Shown here one piece after another: positions 33,058-42,543 of a DNA stretch of 64,000 nt. Position numbers and translations under genes: made by a program. How positions within the stretch are numbered: position 1 is the stretch's first letter; each line of letters begins with the position of its first letter. Under the pieces are notes generated by a model, which was given only the letters and a program-made list of their open reading frames with translations, made no database searches and was not told where the DNA came from. The DNA is taken from positions 62,001 through 126,000 of the IMG/VR virus record IMGVR_UViG_3300042673_001922; one strand, 5' to 3'. This DNA comes from a virus.

Positions 33058-33946
33058 TAAAAAAGTTGTTGTTATAGGAGCTGGCGGAATAGTAGGTCAG
33101 CACATGATGGTAAACAAGCCTGAATGGGCTGACGCTATCTTCACGAGAAGAAAAGGCTATTTAGAATGGTCGCAACTAAATGTTGGCGAAGACGACATAG
33201 AAGCTTGGCTTGATGCTAATTCTCCCGATGTAATTATTAACTTAGCAGGACAAAACGTAGTTGACGCCGTAGAACAAAATCCGGATGAGTCAATATATGT
33301 CAACGTAAAACTGCCTCTTACTTTAGCTACATGGGTTAGCAATAATGATAAAAAATTAATACAAGTTAGTACACAGGGTATCTTTAGCGGAGAAAATGCT
33401 AACTATAATACTAACTCTAAACCACATCCTATCACATGGTATGGCAAGCAGAAAGCCCTTGCTGAAAAGCTTATTATTTCACATGATAATGTAAAAATAG
33501 TTAGGTTAACTTTTGTTATAGGAGTAAGACCTTTTCAAGATGTAGGCAGAAAAAATCCATTAGAAATTATGATGGAACAAAAAGAGCAGCTTCAAGTTGA
33601 TGATAGATTTTTTTCCCCAGTCTTTGCTTATGACGCTGCTATGATACTTTGGGATACCGCTCTTCACTTTGAAGAAAGTGATCAAAAAATTATTCACATA
33701 GGTAATCCAATAAAATCTTCAAGATTTTCTCTAGCTAGCGACATAAAGACAGCTTCTAATGGTAAACTAGATACTGAAATCAAACCAGTATCCTATACTT
33801 ATTTCACCAGTAATGTAGCAAGACCCAAGGACACCACTTGGGAAGATGGAACATCTTTATACATAACTGATTATATGTATGGTTTAGAAAAATGCTATTT
33901 AGAATGGGAAACAATAAATAATGAACTTAGAGACACAGGCAAATGA
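33050..33946 (+). CDS. NAD(P)-dependent sugar epimerase/reductase (RmlD-like)
   Basis: Short-chain dehydrogenase of 298 residues. VVVIGAGGIVGQHMM is the dinucleotide-binding loop, LAGQNVVDAVEQ and QVSTQGIF follow, and YGKQKALAEK is the catalytic YxxxK. It resembles dTDP-4-dehydrorhamnose reductase. With the RmlC-like gene at 35515 it may make a deoxysugar used by the nearby glycosyltransferases. Confidence 0.82.
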   Translation: MHNKKVVVIGAGGIVGQHMMVNKPEWADAIFTRRKGYLEWSQLNVGEDDIEAWLDANSPDVIINLAGQNVVDAVEQNPDESIYVNVKLPLTLATWVSNNDKKLIQVSTQGIFSGENANYNTNSKPHPITWYGKQKALAEKLIISHDNVKIVRLTFVIGVRPFQDVGRKNPLEIMMEQKEQLQVDDRFFSPVFAYDAAMILWDTALHFEESDQKIIHIGNPIKSSRFSLASDIKTASNGKLDTEIKPVSYTYFTSNVARPKDTTWEDGTSLYITDYMYGLEKCYLEWETINNELRDTGK

Positions 33947-34658
33947 TATATCAGAATACTTGGGTGTCACTTTAGATAAAGCTAAACAGCGTTTATCTTT
34001 AGGGTTTCACCCTAATCACCATATGGTTGCAGAAGATTTTACTTCTACCAATACCAATGTAGATGATCCAAACTCTCTCCTTAATTGGTATAGAAATACA
34101 GATACTTATATCTGGGAGCTTTCTTCATATCACTTAGATGATGGTTTTAACTACAAAGGCATGTGCGAAGGTATTAGTTTAGGACTAGCTCATTCTGGAA
34201 AGAAAGAGATCCTTAGCATTGGTGATGGCATTGGTACACTCAGCTTGAGAATGGCTGAAGAAGGATTGAACACCACTTACCACGACTTAGAGGGTAGTAA
34301 GACAGCCGGTTTTGCCCAGCATAGATTTAATAAGCGTCCTGATCTAAATATTAAAACTCTATTCACTGATAGCTTTGCGCCAAAAATTGGCACAAACAAG
34401 TTTGATGGCGTCGTTGCTTTAGATTTTCTAGAGCACGTTGTAAACGTAGACGAATGGGCATTAGCTATTTTTAACTGCTTAAAGAAAAATGGTGTATTCA
34501 TTCCCAATAATGCATTTGGCATAGGCGATGCAGAGCATGGAAATTCTATTCCCATGCACTTGTCTATTAATAATAAATATGAATGGGAATGGGATCCAAT
34601 GTTAGTGAAAATAGGATTCGTCCGACATGAAAATGGACAGTGGTGGGTGAAGCCATGA
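33921..34658 (+). CDS. SAM-dependent methyltransferase
   Basis: Class I fold with LSIGDGIGTLSLRMAEEG (SAM loop), YHDLEG (acidic end of strand 2), and FDGVVALDFLEHV. 245 residues. It overlaps genes on both sides. The substrate may be a sugar or a virion component; unknown. Confidence 0.8.
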   Translation: MNLETQANDISEYLGVTLDKAKQRLSLGFHPNHHMVAEDFTSTNTNVDDPNSLLNWYRNTDTYIWELSSYHLDDGFNYKGMCEGISLGLAHSGKKEILSIGDGIGTLSLRMAEEGLNTTYHDLEGSKTAGFAQHRFNKRPDLNIKTLFTDSFAPKIGTNKFDGVVALDFLEHVVNVDEWALAIFNCLKKNGVFIPNNAFGIGDAEHGNSIPMHLSINNKYEWEWDPMLVKIGFVRHENGQWWVKP

Positions 34659-35515
34659 GAATAGATATGGGTACTGCTAGCTATAACAATCCTGAGAAGT
34701 TAAACATGATGCTCACTAACATGAGACAAAACTCTATTTCTGATTGGCGTTTTCTAGTTATTGATAATGCTTCAACTGACCCAGGTGTTAGAGAAGTAAT
34801 TGAAAGACACGTAAGTGAAGATTCAAGAATTATTCCAAAATTTTTAGATTACAATAGCGGATATGTTGGAGCAGTTAATCAAATATTAGAATGGGCAGAA
34901 ACAGATTATGTTGGCTACCTAGACAACGATGCCTATGTAATAACTAATGGTTGGGACGAAAAACTTGCAGGCTATCTTGCTACAAACTTAGAAGTCGCAA
35001 TGGCCTTTCCTAATGGTGGGGCTTATCAAATTCCAAGACCTAAGTATACAGAAATACTATGGGGTGTTGGCTTTTGCTGGATGCTTAAGAAGCAAGCGTA
35101 CTTGCGAATTGGCGGATTTGATACTGAGATTGGTCACCAAGAAGAAGTAGATTATCAAACTCGTCTTAGACTTGATGGCTGGAAGATGATAGCTGATCCA
35201 GCTATTCATGTTCGACATGATTCAACCAGTTCAAACGATCCAGCTTCTAAAAATAGAATCAATGAAGGTGTTGTTAATTGGGTCAACAAGTGGAATAAGT
35301 ATTACGTTGGCCCGAATGTCACGTACCACAGTCCTAATGTAACTAGATTTGAAGACTGGAGTGCCATCTACTTGGAAGAGTGGTATCAATCGCAGCCAGA
35401 ACTTAAAGGACTAAATGAAAATCCAGAGACAGTATATATTGCAGCTCTGGGTAGAGAAGTTGATCTTATTAAAGTCCCTAGATGGACTAATTTTTACAGA
35501 GGAAGAATAATCTAA
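34655..35515 (+). CDS. Family 2 glycosyltransferase
   Basis: N-terminal IDMGTASYNNPEKLN, VIDNASTDPG, VGYLDNDAYV (metal site) and the helix IGHQEEVDYQTRLRL, a GT2/rhamnosyltransferase pattern. ATG 34655 overlaps the previous stop and is preferred to GTG 34640. 286 residues. Confidence 0.87.
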   Translation: MRIDMGTASYNNPEKLNMMLTNMRQNSISDWRFLVIDNASTDPGVREVIERHVSEDSRIIPKFLDYNSGYVGAVNQILEWAETDYVGYLDNDAYVITNGWDEKLAGYLATNLEVAMAFPNGGAYQIPRPKYTEILWGVGFCWMLKKQAYLRIGGFDTEIGHQEEVDYQTRLRLDGWKMIADPAIHVRHDSTSSNDPASKNRINEGVVNWVNKWNKYYVGPNVTYHSPNVTRFEDWSAIYLEEWYQSQPELKGLNENPETVYIAALGREVDLIKVPRWTNFYRGRII

Positions 35516-36066
35516 TGGGTGCAAATGTACAAGAGACAAACATCAAAGGTGCTTTCTTGGTGGAGCCACAAAAATTTGGTGACGACAGAGGTTTCTTTAC
35601 CGAATCTTATAGAAGAGATTGGATACCAGGAGCAAGAGAAGTAATACAAACAAATAGATCATCTAAATCTGCAGGTGCTCTAGCTGGATTTCATTACCAT
35701 CTGCATCAGTCTGACTATTGGTATGTGCCTTTTGGGGAAGCTAGAGCAGTTCTGTATGACATGAGAATAGGTTCTCCAACAGAAGGAGAAGTTTATTCTG
35801 TAGATTTAACAGGAGATAATAATCTCGGATTATATATTCCACCAGGAGTTGCCCATGGTTTTTCTGCTACTACAGATATGATCTTAACTTATTTGGTAGA
35901 CAATTATTACAATCAAGCTGACGAACTTGGAGTTCTTTGGAATGATAAAATGATTGATGCAAAATGGTCAGTGCAAGATCCAATTCTCTCAGTAAGAGAT
36001 AGTACTAACCCAATTCTAGGTGAGATAGATATTACAAAGATGCCTGTTTGGCCCTTAAGAACGTAG
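35515..36066 (+). CDS. dTDP-4-dehydrorhamnose 3,5-epimerase-like protein (RmlC)
   Basis: Cupin epimerase of 183 residues. DDRGFFTESYRRDW, LAGFHYHLHQ, and IPPGVAHGFSA are its landmarks, with the catalytic His in GFHYH. With the RmlD-like gene it suggests dTDP-rhamnose or a related sugar. It shares 1 base with the previous gene. Confidence 0.85.
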   Translation: MGANVQETNIKGAFLVEPQKFGDDRGFFTESYRRDWIPGAREVIQTNRSSKSAGALAGFHYHLHQSDYWYVPFGEARAVLYDMRIGSPTEGEVYSVDLTGDNNLGLYIPPGVAHGFSATTDMILTYLVDNYYNQADELGVLWNDKMIDAKWSVQDPILSVRDSTNPILGEIDITKMPVWPLRT

Positions 36067-36071
36067 GAAAA

Positions 36072-36608
36072 ATGAGACTAGAAACTATACCCAAAGGTGA
36101 TGGAGTTAAAGTTGTAATTGGCACAAGAACATATCTTGGCCCAGACTGGATACATGTTGACATAGATCCAACTCCTTTGTATGACCATGTTAATAAACAA
36201 CAAGTGCCAGTAGATGTTGTGTGCGATGCAAGAAAACTTGACATGCCTGATAACTATGCAGACATAGTTTATAACTCAGAATGCTTGGAGCACTTTCCCT
36301 GGAAAGAATATCAATCTGTTCTTAAAGAATGGTGTCGAATTGTAAAGCCAGGTGGAATGATTAGAATTGAAGTTCCAGACTTTTTGTTGGCATGCAATCA
36401 GATACTTGCAATGGATTCCCTTGACGGTGACAGAAGAATGCAACAGATATTCTTTGCAGAACAACTTAATCCTTTTGACTTTCATTTTGTTGGTTTAACT
36501 CACAGAATGTTAGAAGATGACTTTAAAAAAATGGGTTTTGAAATCCTTGACATTAAAAGAGGTGACGAATGGGGATGGTTAAAGGTGGACGCTAGAAAGC
36601 CACTCTAA
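36072..36608 (+). CDS. SAM-dependent methyltransferase
   Basis: 178 residues starting at ATG 36072, with GTAGGAAAA as ribosome site. VVIGTRTYLGPDWIHVDIDP, DVVCDARKLDMPDNYADIV and NSECLEHFPW are methyltransferase elements of the type found in sugar-modification clusters. An earlier TTG at 36048 is less likely. Confidence 0.8.
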   Translation: MRLETIPKGDGVKVVIGTRTYLGPDWIHVDIDPTPLYDHVNKQQVPVDVVCDARKLDMPDNYADIVYNSECLEHFPWKEYQSVLKEWCRIVKPGGMIRIEVPDFLLACNQILAMDSLDGDRRMQQIFFAEQLNPFDFHFVGLTHRMLEDDFKKMGFEILDIKRGDEWGWLKVDARKPL

Positions 36609-36609
36609 A

Positions 36610-37077
36610 ATGAACTATGATTTTTTGTGCCACATTATTAGGGATATTTTTGAGCGCAAGCATAACATCATTTTATATAGTGAAGTTAACGACTCTCTCT
36701 TATTAAGAGAAGTTATGAAAAGTAATGAGCATTCTATGGAAAGCTTTATCCTTCATACTGATAGATCTAAAAGAGAGTATTTTGATGGTGTAGCATTTTG
36801 GGAGATAGGATACAATGGACCATACACTGGGTATGATTATGCTGACCTATTTATATCCATAGGATATAATCCAGAGATACTTACTAATGATAATACATTT
36901 ATTGCAGATCAGGTTAAAAACATACTTAAGCATGGTGGTCACGCTTTGATAATTAATCCTGGTGACTGGGCTTCTTCAATTGAATTACATTTAGAGCGCA
37001 ACAATAAAATAGAAATAGAAGCAAAAAAATACTCAATGCTTTCAGATGAAAGAATATTTATCTATGAAAATATTTGA
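36610..37077 (+). CDS. Unknown protein, 155 aa
   Basis: Starts 1 base after a methyltransferase gene. The C-terminal half (DYADLFISIGYNPEIL, HGGHALIINPGDW) looks like the end of a Rossmann fold, so it may be a degenerate or partial methyltransferase. It overlaps the next gene by 14 bases. Confidence 0.55.
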   Translation: MNYDFLCHIIRDIFERKHNIILYSEVNDSLLLREVMKSNEHSMESFILHTDRSKREYFDGVAFWEIGYNGPYTGYDYADLFISIGYNPEILTNDNTFIADQVKNILKHGGHALIINPGDWASSIELHLERNNKIEIEAKKYSMLSDERIFIYENI

Positions 37078-37807
37078 TTGCTTTACCTACTACAATGAAA
37101 AAGAAATTCTAAAATTACGACTAGAAGAATTGAGTGATTATGTAGATCACTTTATTATTGTTGAGGCGTCTGAAACTTTCACTGGAAAAAGTAAACCTTA
37201 TTACTTTGATGAAGATCCCGATATTTTTTCAAAATGGTATGACAAAATATTTTTATATAGAATAGATTTTAAAGATAATAATTTGTCATCTTGGGATAGA
37301 GAGTATATTCAAAGGAATTCAATATCTGATGCTTTAAAAAATATTCACATTGATGATGAAGACTTAATAATTATTTCAGACGTAGATGAAATCTGGAACT
37401 ATAAAACTGTTGAAAATTTAAGAATAGATAATGAACCAGTTAGATTAGATGTAAAGCAATACTTTTGGAATTATCATTGGCAGGTTCCGGATCACTGTAA
37501 TCAAGGAGCTAGACCTGTAGTCTGCAAAAAGAATCACCTTGAATCTACAACTCCTCAAGAGCTACGCTCAATGGCTTTGCCAACCATACCTAATGGTGGC
37601 TGGCACTTTTCTTTCTTAGGGGAAGAAGATAATATAAAGAATAAAATTGAATCCTTTGCTCATACAGAATATGATAAAGATGAATTTAAATCTGATGAAT
37701 TAATAATGAATAGAATTAAATATGGGATTGATCCTTTTGATAGATTCCCATTAAAATACCAAGAGATAGATGACACATACCCATCAAGTCTTTTTAAAAA
37801 CAAGTAA
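37064..37807 (+). CDS. Family 17 glycosyltransferase (N-acetylglucosaminyltransferase-like)
   Basis: KIFDCFTYYNEKEILKLRL, FIIVEASETFTGKSKP, IIISDVDEI (DxD-like metal site) and GGWHFSFLG are the ordered signatures of GT17. ATG 37064 is the start by alignment to the usual (M)xIxDCFxxxNE opening. 247 residues. Ends the sugar cluster just before a late-type motif. Confidence 0.87.
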   Translation: MKIFDCFTYYNEKEILKLRLEELSDYVDHFIIVEASETFTGKSKPYYFDEDPDIFSKWYDKIFLYRIDFKDNNLSSWDREYIQRNSISDALKNIHIDDEDLIIISDVDEIWNYKTVENLRIDNEPVRLDVKQYFWNYHWQVPDHCNQGARPVVCKKNHLESTTPQELRSMALPTIPNGGWHFSFLGEEDNIKNKIESFAHTEYDKDEFKSDELIMNRIKYGIDPFDRFPLKYQEIDDTYPSSLFKNK

Positions 37808-37812
37808 AGCAT

Positions 37813-37820
37813 TTACTATA
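37813..37820 (+). promoter_or_regulatory. Late-type promoter motif TTACTATA
   Basis: Twenty-five bases before the endolysin start; followed by the ribosome site AAGGGAG. Confidence 0.55.
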
Positions 37821-37845
37821 TAAACAAACAAGTAAGGGAGAAAAA

Positions 37846-38626
37846 ATGACTCATCCAGTAGAAAAAATGATTATACCAAAAGAGTTACAAAACGTAGAAA
37901 ACGGCAAGCTTAAGCCAAACCAGCTTGCTAAGGTTAAATGTGGCGGTCAAATGTGGGTAAAGGCAGCTAAAGCCTTCAATGCACTTTATGACGAAGCTGC
38001 TAAAGCTGGGCATAAGCTACAGAACATTGGGGATTATCGTCCATTTGAAGCACAGCTTTCAATGTTTATGTCACGCTATGCTGATGCAAAAACAAAGCGT
38101 AACCCAGAAATTACCCGTAAATATAACAACAAGGTCTGGTACCTCAAAGAGGGAATGAGTCCATCTGGAACTCCTGGAACATCAAACCATGGCCTTCGGA
38201 TTAGCTATTGACTTAAATATGCAGGATGCAAAACGATACAAGTGGATGTGTGAAAATGCTCCAAAGTATGGTTTCTATTTGCAGGGTGCACCAACAAAAG
38301 AAGGTAAGCCTAATCCAGAGTATGAAGCATGGCATTGGCAGTATTGTGTTGGAGATAAAGAACCGCTAGCATTTGCTGGTGGTGCTCCAGAAGCAGGAGA
38401 AATTGCGGAGGCACCAATGAGAGATAAGTTAAGTGTTGGTGCAACTGGTGAAGATGTTAAGAGACTACAATCAGCTCTTAAGAACGCTGGCTTTTATGCA
38501 GGTGAAGCAACTGGTACTTATGATGCCGCAACTGGTGAAGCTGTTCGCAAGTTAAAGGGAGTCAACGGATTGAAAGATGACACAATTGCAGGTGGAAAAG
38601 TATTTGCAATATTAGATATTGACTGA
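37846..38626 (+). CDS. Endolysin: M15 peptidase plus peptidoglycan-binding domain, interrupted by CGGA
   Basis: The first frame (117 aa) ends near SNHGL; triplet reading stops at 38211. Reading CGGA at 38197-38200 as Gly gives SNHGL-G-LAIDL, the complete zinc motif SxHxxGxAxD of M15 D,D/L,D-peptidases, with the later EAWHW supplying the catalytic Glu and last His. Residues ~190-258 form a PG_binding_1 domain (LSVGATGEDVKRLQSALKNA). Total 259 aa. It cuts peptidoglycan stem or cross-link peptides at lysis. Without the four-base reading the enzyme lacks its second zinc ligand and cannot work. Confidence 0.9.
38197..38200 (+). other. CGGA four-base codon site (Gly118 of the endolysin)
   Basis: CTT-CGGA-TTA places Gly exactly on the invariant G of SxHxxGxAxD. 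This is the most persuasive single site. Confidence 0.88.
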
Positions 38627-38632
38627 TATAAT
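38624..38632 (+). promoter_or_regulatory. Extended -10 promoter (TGATATAAT) over the endolysin stop
   Basis: TGATATAAT overlaps the TGA stop. The predicted start near 38639 is followed within 20 bases by a terminator hairpin, so any product is a short RNA. Confidence 0.4.
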
Positions 38633-38655
38633 AAGTCTTACGGAGGCCGACGCTC

Positions 38656-38695
38656 AACCCCAGTAGAGAAATCTACTGGGGTTGTTCCCTTTTAG
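38656..38695 (+). terminator. Strong terminator after the endolysin
   Basis: Perfect 12-bp stem AACCCCAGTAGA/TCTACTGGGGTT closed by a GAAA tetraloop, then GTTCCCTTTT. Confidence 0.85.
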
Positions 38696-38718
38696 GCCGC
38701 CAATTTTATCACCTCTCC

Positions 38719-38727
38719 ATTACTATA
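38719..38727 (+). promoter_or_regulatory. Late-type promoter motif ATTACTATA
   Basis: Twenty-six bases before the 38754 start; ribosome site TGGAGGGG follows. Confidence 0.55.
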
Positions 38728-38753
38728 GATAATGTCTACCTGGAGGGGTAATA

Positions 38754-41132
38754 ATGCGTATAAAACCACGTCGTGGATCTTGGATTCTAGCTGTACTTTT
38801 TGCGTTCGTATTTGCATTTCCATCTTCTTCAAAAGCAACTTCAGAGCCGGGACTTCAAGTAACTATTTATGATAACTATGGTTATAACGGGTCTCCGCCA
38901 CTGCCATCCGTATCCGGCAGACCAGTTCAGTGTACTACAACATACTTAAATATTGACCAAGACTTTGGCAATAGCATTTGTGGACTTTATAACGACTACA
39001 TAGTCAAATACGAAGGATACATTACCTCACCCACAACGGAAACAATTACTTTTTATCCAAGCGCTGATGATGGCACAAAGCTTTACATTGATGATGTTCT
39101 AGTTGATAATAACTGGATAGACAAGGGTGGCGGAGGAAATCCCAGTACACCAATTGATTTTATTGCTGGCGTACCAAAACCAATCACTTTATGGTTTTAT
39201 GAAAATGGCGGAGGAAACTGGGTTAAACTTGCATGGAACCAAGGTGGAGGCTACTCGACTGTTCCTGCAGAAGCATTCACTCAGAACAATGAGTCTCAAT
39301 ACACAACCACAACAACTGCTGCTCCATATTTAAATTCCGTTACAAACCTTGTAGCAACAGCCAACGCAGACGGAAGTGTTGACCTTGACTGGGATGCGCC
39401 AACATCAAGTAATGTTGACATCTACGCTTATGGTGTCACGTTTTACGGACTTGACGAAATTGGCGGAACTACGTCAGGTGGCTGGGGAGTTTGGACCAAC
39501 CAAGGAACCACCTACTCACTTGCTGAATACATGTTCTCCGGAACTACCGGGTTTGGACCTGTTCGTTTTGGCATTAAAGCAGGAAATGAAAGCTGCTTCT
39601 CCTCCGACGGTGTAGGTCCATGTATCTATGGGCCTGAAACAAATGTTGATGTAATAGTTATTGACCCAACTCCACCACCAACAACCACAACAACCGAACC
39701 AACAACCACAACAACCGAACCACCAACAACTACAACAACTGAACCAGAATTAGTTCTTCCTCCTGTTGAAACACTTCCAACAGAAAATACCACTGTATTA
39801 ATTCCTGATTTAGATCTGAGTCCAGTTTCAACACCTGAACCAGAAAATACCACTGTTTCAATTCCTGAACTAGATCCAACTCCAGTTTCTGTTCCAGAAA
39901 TAGATACAAGTGCAGTAACAGTTCCAGAGCCAGAAGATTTACCAAATGAAACAATTCCAGAAGTAAGTATTCCAGAAGAGGCGCAAAATACAGCAGAGGA
40001 AACAGTTACTGATATATTTAACAATACAGACAATGCAGATGAACTTGGGGCTGCGGTAACTAACGCCATAGGTAATGCTGACTCTCCTGAAGAAATTGCA
40101 GCACTAGTTACATCTCTTTTTGATGGACCAATGAATGATGAAGAGTTTACTGCTGTTGTTAACTCTGTGTTTGCAGACGATCTTTCAACTGAAGAGTTGA
40201 GTGCAGTTTTAGATGCAGTATTTTCTGAGCCATTGTCTGATGAAAAGTTTGCTGAGGTAATTGATGCAGTTTTGGACTCACCTCTTACTGATGAGCAGTT
40301 TGAGGAACTGGTTGGAGTCTTGGAATCAGACACTATTACACAAGACCAGGTTTCGGATGCTGTTGACAATATCTTAGAAAATGGCGTCACCGAAGATCAA
40401 GCTACTGAACTTGCTACTAGCGAAAAGGTCTTGGAAAGCATTGATGGGGACCAGGCATCTGAGATCTTTGTTGAGATTCCTGTAGGTGAATTAACTCAAG
40501 AAGAAGAATCAGCCCTTGTTGAGGCTGTGACAAACGCCCCAGAAGAAGTAAAGAACGCTTTTGAGGAGACGATTAATGTGTATGGAGAGGGCTTAGATGA
40601 CTATGTACCAGTGGGTTCCAGTGTAGACGTAGGCTCTCGTAGAACTCTATTGGCTGCTACTGCAGTTCTATCAGCAGCTACTGTCGGAGTTGCTGGGTCA
40701 GCTGGTCCATCAGGCGGTTCAGGAGGAGGGTCTGGAGGGGGTTCTAAGGGCCCTAGCGGAGGTTCAGGTAGTTCCGGTGGAGGCCCAGGTGACGGAGGGA
40801 ATTTAAATAGCCGAAGGGAAGATGAAAATCCAGATGGCGAAGATGAAGAACAAGACACTGAAATAGAAGGCCCGGAAGGGGACGAAGAAGAAAATAATTT
40901 TACTAGAAATAGTATATTTAAATATCAGGAGGGAACAATGATAAAGAAATTTAGCCCTTGGGGCTTTATTAAAAAGTTTTCGAAAGAGACAGCAGCTCTT
41001 GCGTTTACGATATCTGGAAGCGTAGTAGTTTTTGCTACTTTATCTGGTGAAACTAGAAAAATAACTATTATAGCAACAGGGTGTGCATTTTTAGTCCACT
41101 ATATAAATGCAATGTTAAAAAAGGATGAATAA
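38754..41132 (+). CDS. Secreted/membrane-anchored PA14-type surface protein, 792 aa
   Basis: A signal peptide (basic MRIKPRRGS, hydrophobic core to ~26, then SSSKATS) is followed by a PA14-like domain (ITFYPSADDGTKLYIDDVLV), an FN3-like domain (~195-300), a TTTTTEP linker, a Pro/Val stalk, five ~22-residue helical repeats (NDEEFTAVVNSVF, STEELSAVLDAVF and others), a Gly/Ser-rich hinge, an acidic stretch and C-terminal membrane helices (~742-785). It looks like a host-type adhesin rather than a virion protein. It may be displayed on the infected cell or used in lysis timing or adhesion. Confidence 0.75.
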   Translation: MRIKPRRGSWILAVLFAFVFAFPSSSKATSEPGLQVTIYDNYGYNGSPPLPSVSGRPVQCTTTYLNIDQDFGNSICGLYNDYIVKYEGYITSPTTETITFYPSADDGTKLYIDDVLVDNNWIDKGGGGNPSTPIDFIAGVPKPITLWFYENGGGNWVKLAWNQGGGYSTVPAEAFTQNNESQYTTTTTAAPYLNSVTNLVATANADGSVDLDWDAPTSSNVDIYAYGVTFYGLDEIGGTTSGGWGVWTNQGTTYSLAEYMFSGTTGFGPVRFGIKAGNESCFSSDGVGPCIYGPETNVDVIVIDPTPPPTTTTTEPTTTTTEPPTTTTTEPELVLPPVETLPTENTTVLIPDLDLSPVSTPEPENTTVSIPELDPTPVSVPEIDTSAVTVPEPEDLPNETIPEVSIPEEAQNTAEETVTDIFNNTDNADELGAAVTNAIGNADSPEEIAALVTSLFDGPMNDEEFTAVVNSVFADDLSTEELSAVLDAVFSEPLSDEKFAEVIDAVLDSPLTDEQFEELVGVLESDTITQDQVSDAVDNILENGVTEDQATELATSEKVLESIDGDQASEIFVEIPVGELTQEEESALVEAVTNAPEEVKNAFEETINVYGEGLDDYVPVGSSVDVGSRRTLLAATAVLSAATVGVAGSAGPSGGSGGGSGGGSKGPSGGSGSSGGGPGDGGNLNSRREDENPDGEDEEQDTEIEGPEGDEEENNFTRNSIFKYQEGTMIKKFSPWGFIKKFSKETAALAFTISGSVVVFATLSGETRKITIIATGCAFLVHYINAMLKKDE

Positions 41133-41141
41133 GGAGAATGT

Positions 41142-42525
41142 ATGAAAAATTTTGGTAAGTTACTAATTGCTATTGGATTTATAATGGTTGTTAGTTCAGT
41201 GCCTTTTGGTTCCGGCACGGCGACTCAATACTTAATATCTAGCCAACAAGCTAAAGCAACCACACGGTGGTGGTCCAATTGTTCTTGATGGAATGGATCC
41301 AGTTTGCCACTCAGGCGGAGAAGGAACTTGGGGATATATAGCTCAAGTTCTTAAGAAAACACACACTGGCGCTACCAATATTAATAACGGAAGCATTGCG
41401 ATCCTTGGGGCAAATGACGTCTCTAACTCTTGTGGTGGAAATTGGAACACACTTCTAACTACAAAGTACTTAGGTCAGTTTACTACTGCGCCAACAGTTA
41501 ATTTTTATAATACATCTACCCAGGTCACAAACTTTTTTACAAATATAAATACCCTAAAGCCAGCTGTTATATGGATACCAGATAACTGGAGCAGATCTTC
41601 TGCAGTTGAGGCTTTGTTTACGTCAAATGCTGAGGTCATTGCTGACTTCGTAAACTCTGGTGGAGGTTTATTTGCTAACATGGGTTCATATGGCTGGTTG
41701 ACTTCACTGCTTCCTGGGGCAGTCTACAATAATGGTGGCTGTAATGGAGGACCAGATGCTACGGCAGATGGAACCGCAGACTTTGGGCTAACAAATACAA
41801 TGGTTGCAGCCTGTTGGCATGGCTACTTTACTGGAAATGTTGGAACACTAAAAACATTAGTTAACTATCCATTTCCGTCCGTTTCAAGTCCTAGGGTAGC
41901 TGTATCTGTTGGTGGTGGAGCAGTATCGCTTCCAAGCTCATTTACTCTTGCAATAAACCCTGCAACACCAAGGGCAGGAGAAGATCTGATAATAACTGCG
42001 ACAGCTCAAACTCTTGCTGGAGTTCCACAATCTGGAGTTACCGTAACTGTAACTGTTAGTGCTGGACCAGATGCTGGTCAAACATTTACGGCTACCACTA
42101 ATTCATCAGGTATTGCCACAATAACTATTAGAACAAATGCTACTGGCACTGCGACTTACACAGCAACAGCTACTGTAAATGGTGTGGCTAAGACAGTTTC
42201 TTCTACAGTTACCTGGAACCCACCCACTACGACCATAGCTGCTCCTACGACCTCTACAACGGAGCCTCCTGCTACTACCACTACAGAGCCAGCTCCAACC
42301 ACTACGCAGGCTTCAGTGACAACTGTTGAGCAAACTACCACAACAGCTCAACAAGCATTTGTTCCACCGATGGAAACAACAACTACCATTCATGACCATT
42401 CAAGTCATGACCATGGGCCAAAGCTTCCAGAAACTGGATCTGGACCATACTTTACTTTAATTTTAGGGTTTGGTTTAATTTGTTTTGGTTATCTAATAAT
42501 TCAAAGGAAAAAGTATCTAAGGTAA
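41142..42525 (+). CDS. Signal-peptide, LPETG-anchored surface protein, interrupted by CGGT
   Basis: Triplet reading from ATG 41142 gives a signal peptide (KLLIAIGFIMVVSSVPFG) but stops about 45 residues in. Reading CGGT at 41265-41268 as Gly continues as GGPIVLDGMDPVCHSGG into the long frame to 42525 (total 460 aa). That frame has a ThuA/GATase-like domain (LKPAVIWIPDNW, SGGGLFANMGSYGW), an Ig-like domain (ITATAQTLAGVPQSGVTVTV), Thr-rich linkers, and LPETG followed by a hydrophobic helix and RKKYLR: a sortase signal. The export signal and anchor are in one protein only with four-base reading. Confidence 0.8.
41265..41268 (+). other. CGGT four-base codon site (Gly42 of the LPETG protein)
   Basis: ACA-CGGT-GGT-GGT-CCA. 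It joins the signal peptide to the mature protein. Confidence 0.75.
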
Positions 42526-42533
42526 TTACTATA
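42525..42533 (+). promoter_or_regulatory. Late-type promoter motif ATTACTATA
   Basis: It overlaps the previous stop and ends 10 bases before ATG 42544, with AGGAGGG between. Confidence 0.5.
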
Positions 42534-42543
42534 GGAGGGTGAA

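Noticed and set aside
39626-40390. Long open frame on the minus strand inside the PA14 protein gene
   Set aside because: It is a shadow of the Thr/Pro/Val-rich coding strand (simple Ser/Val composition) with no ribosome site or family features.
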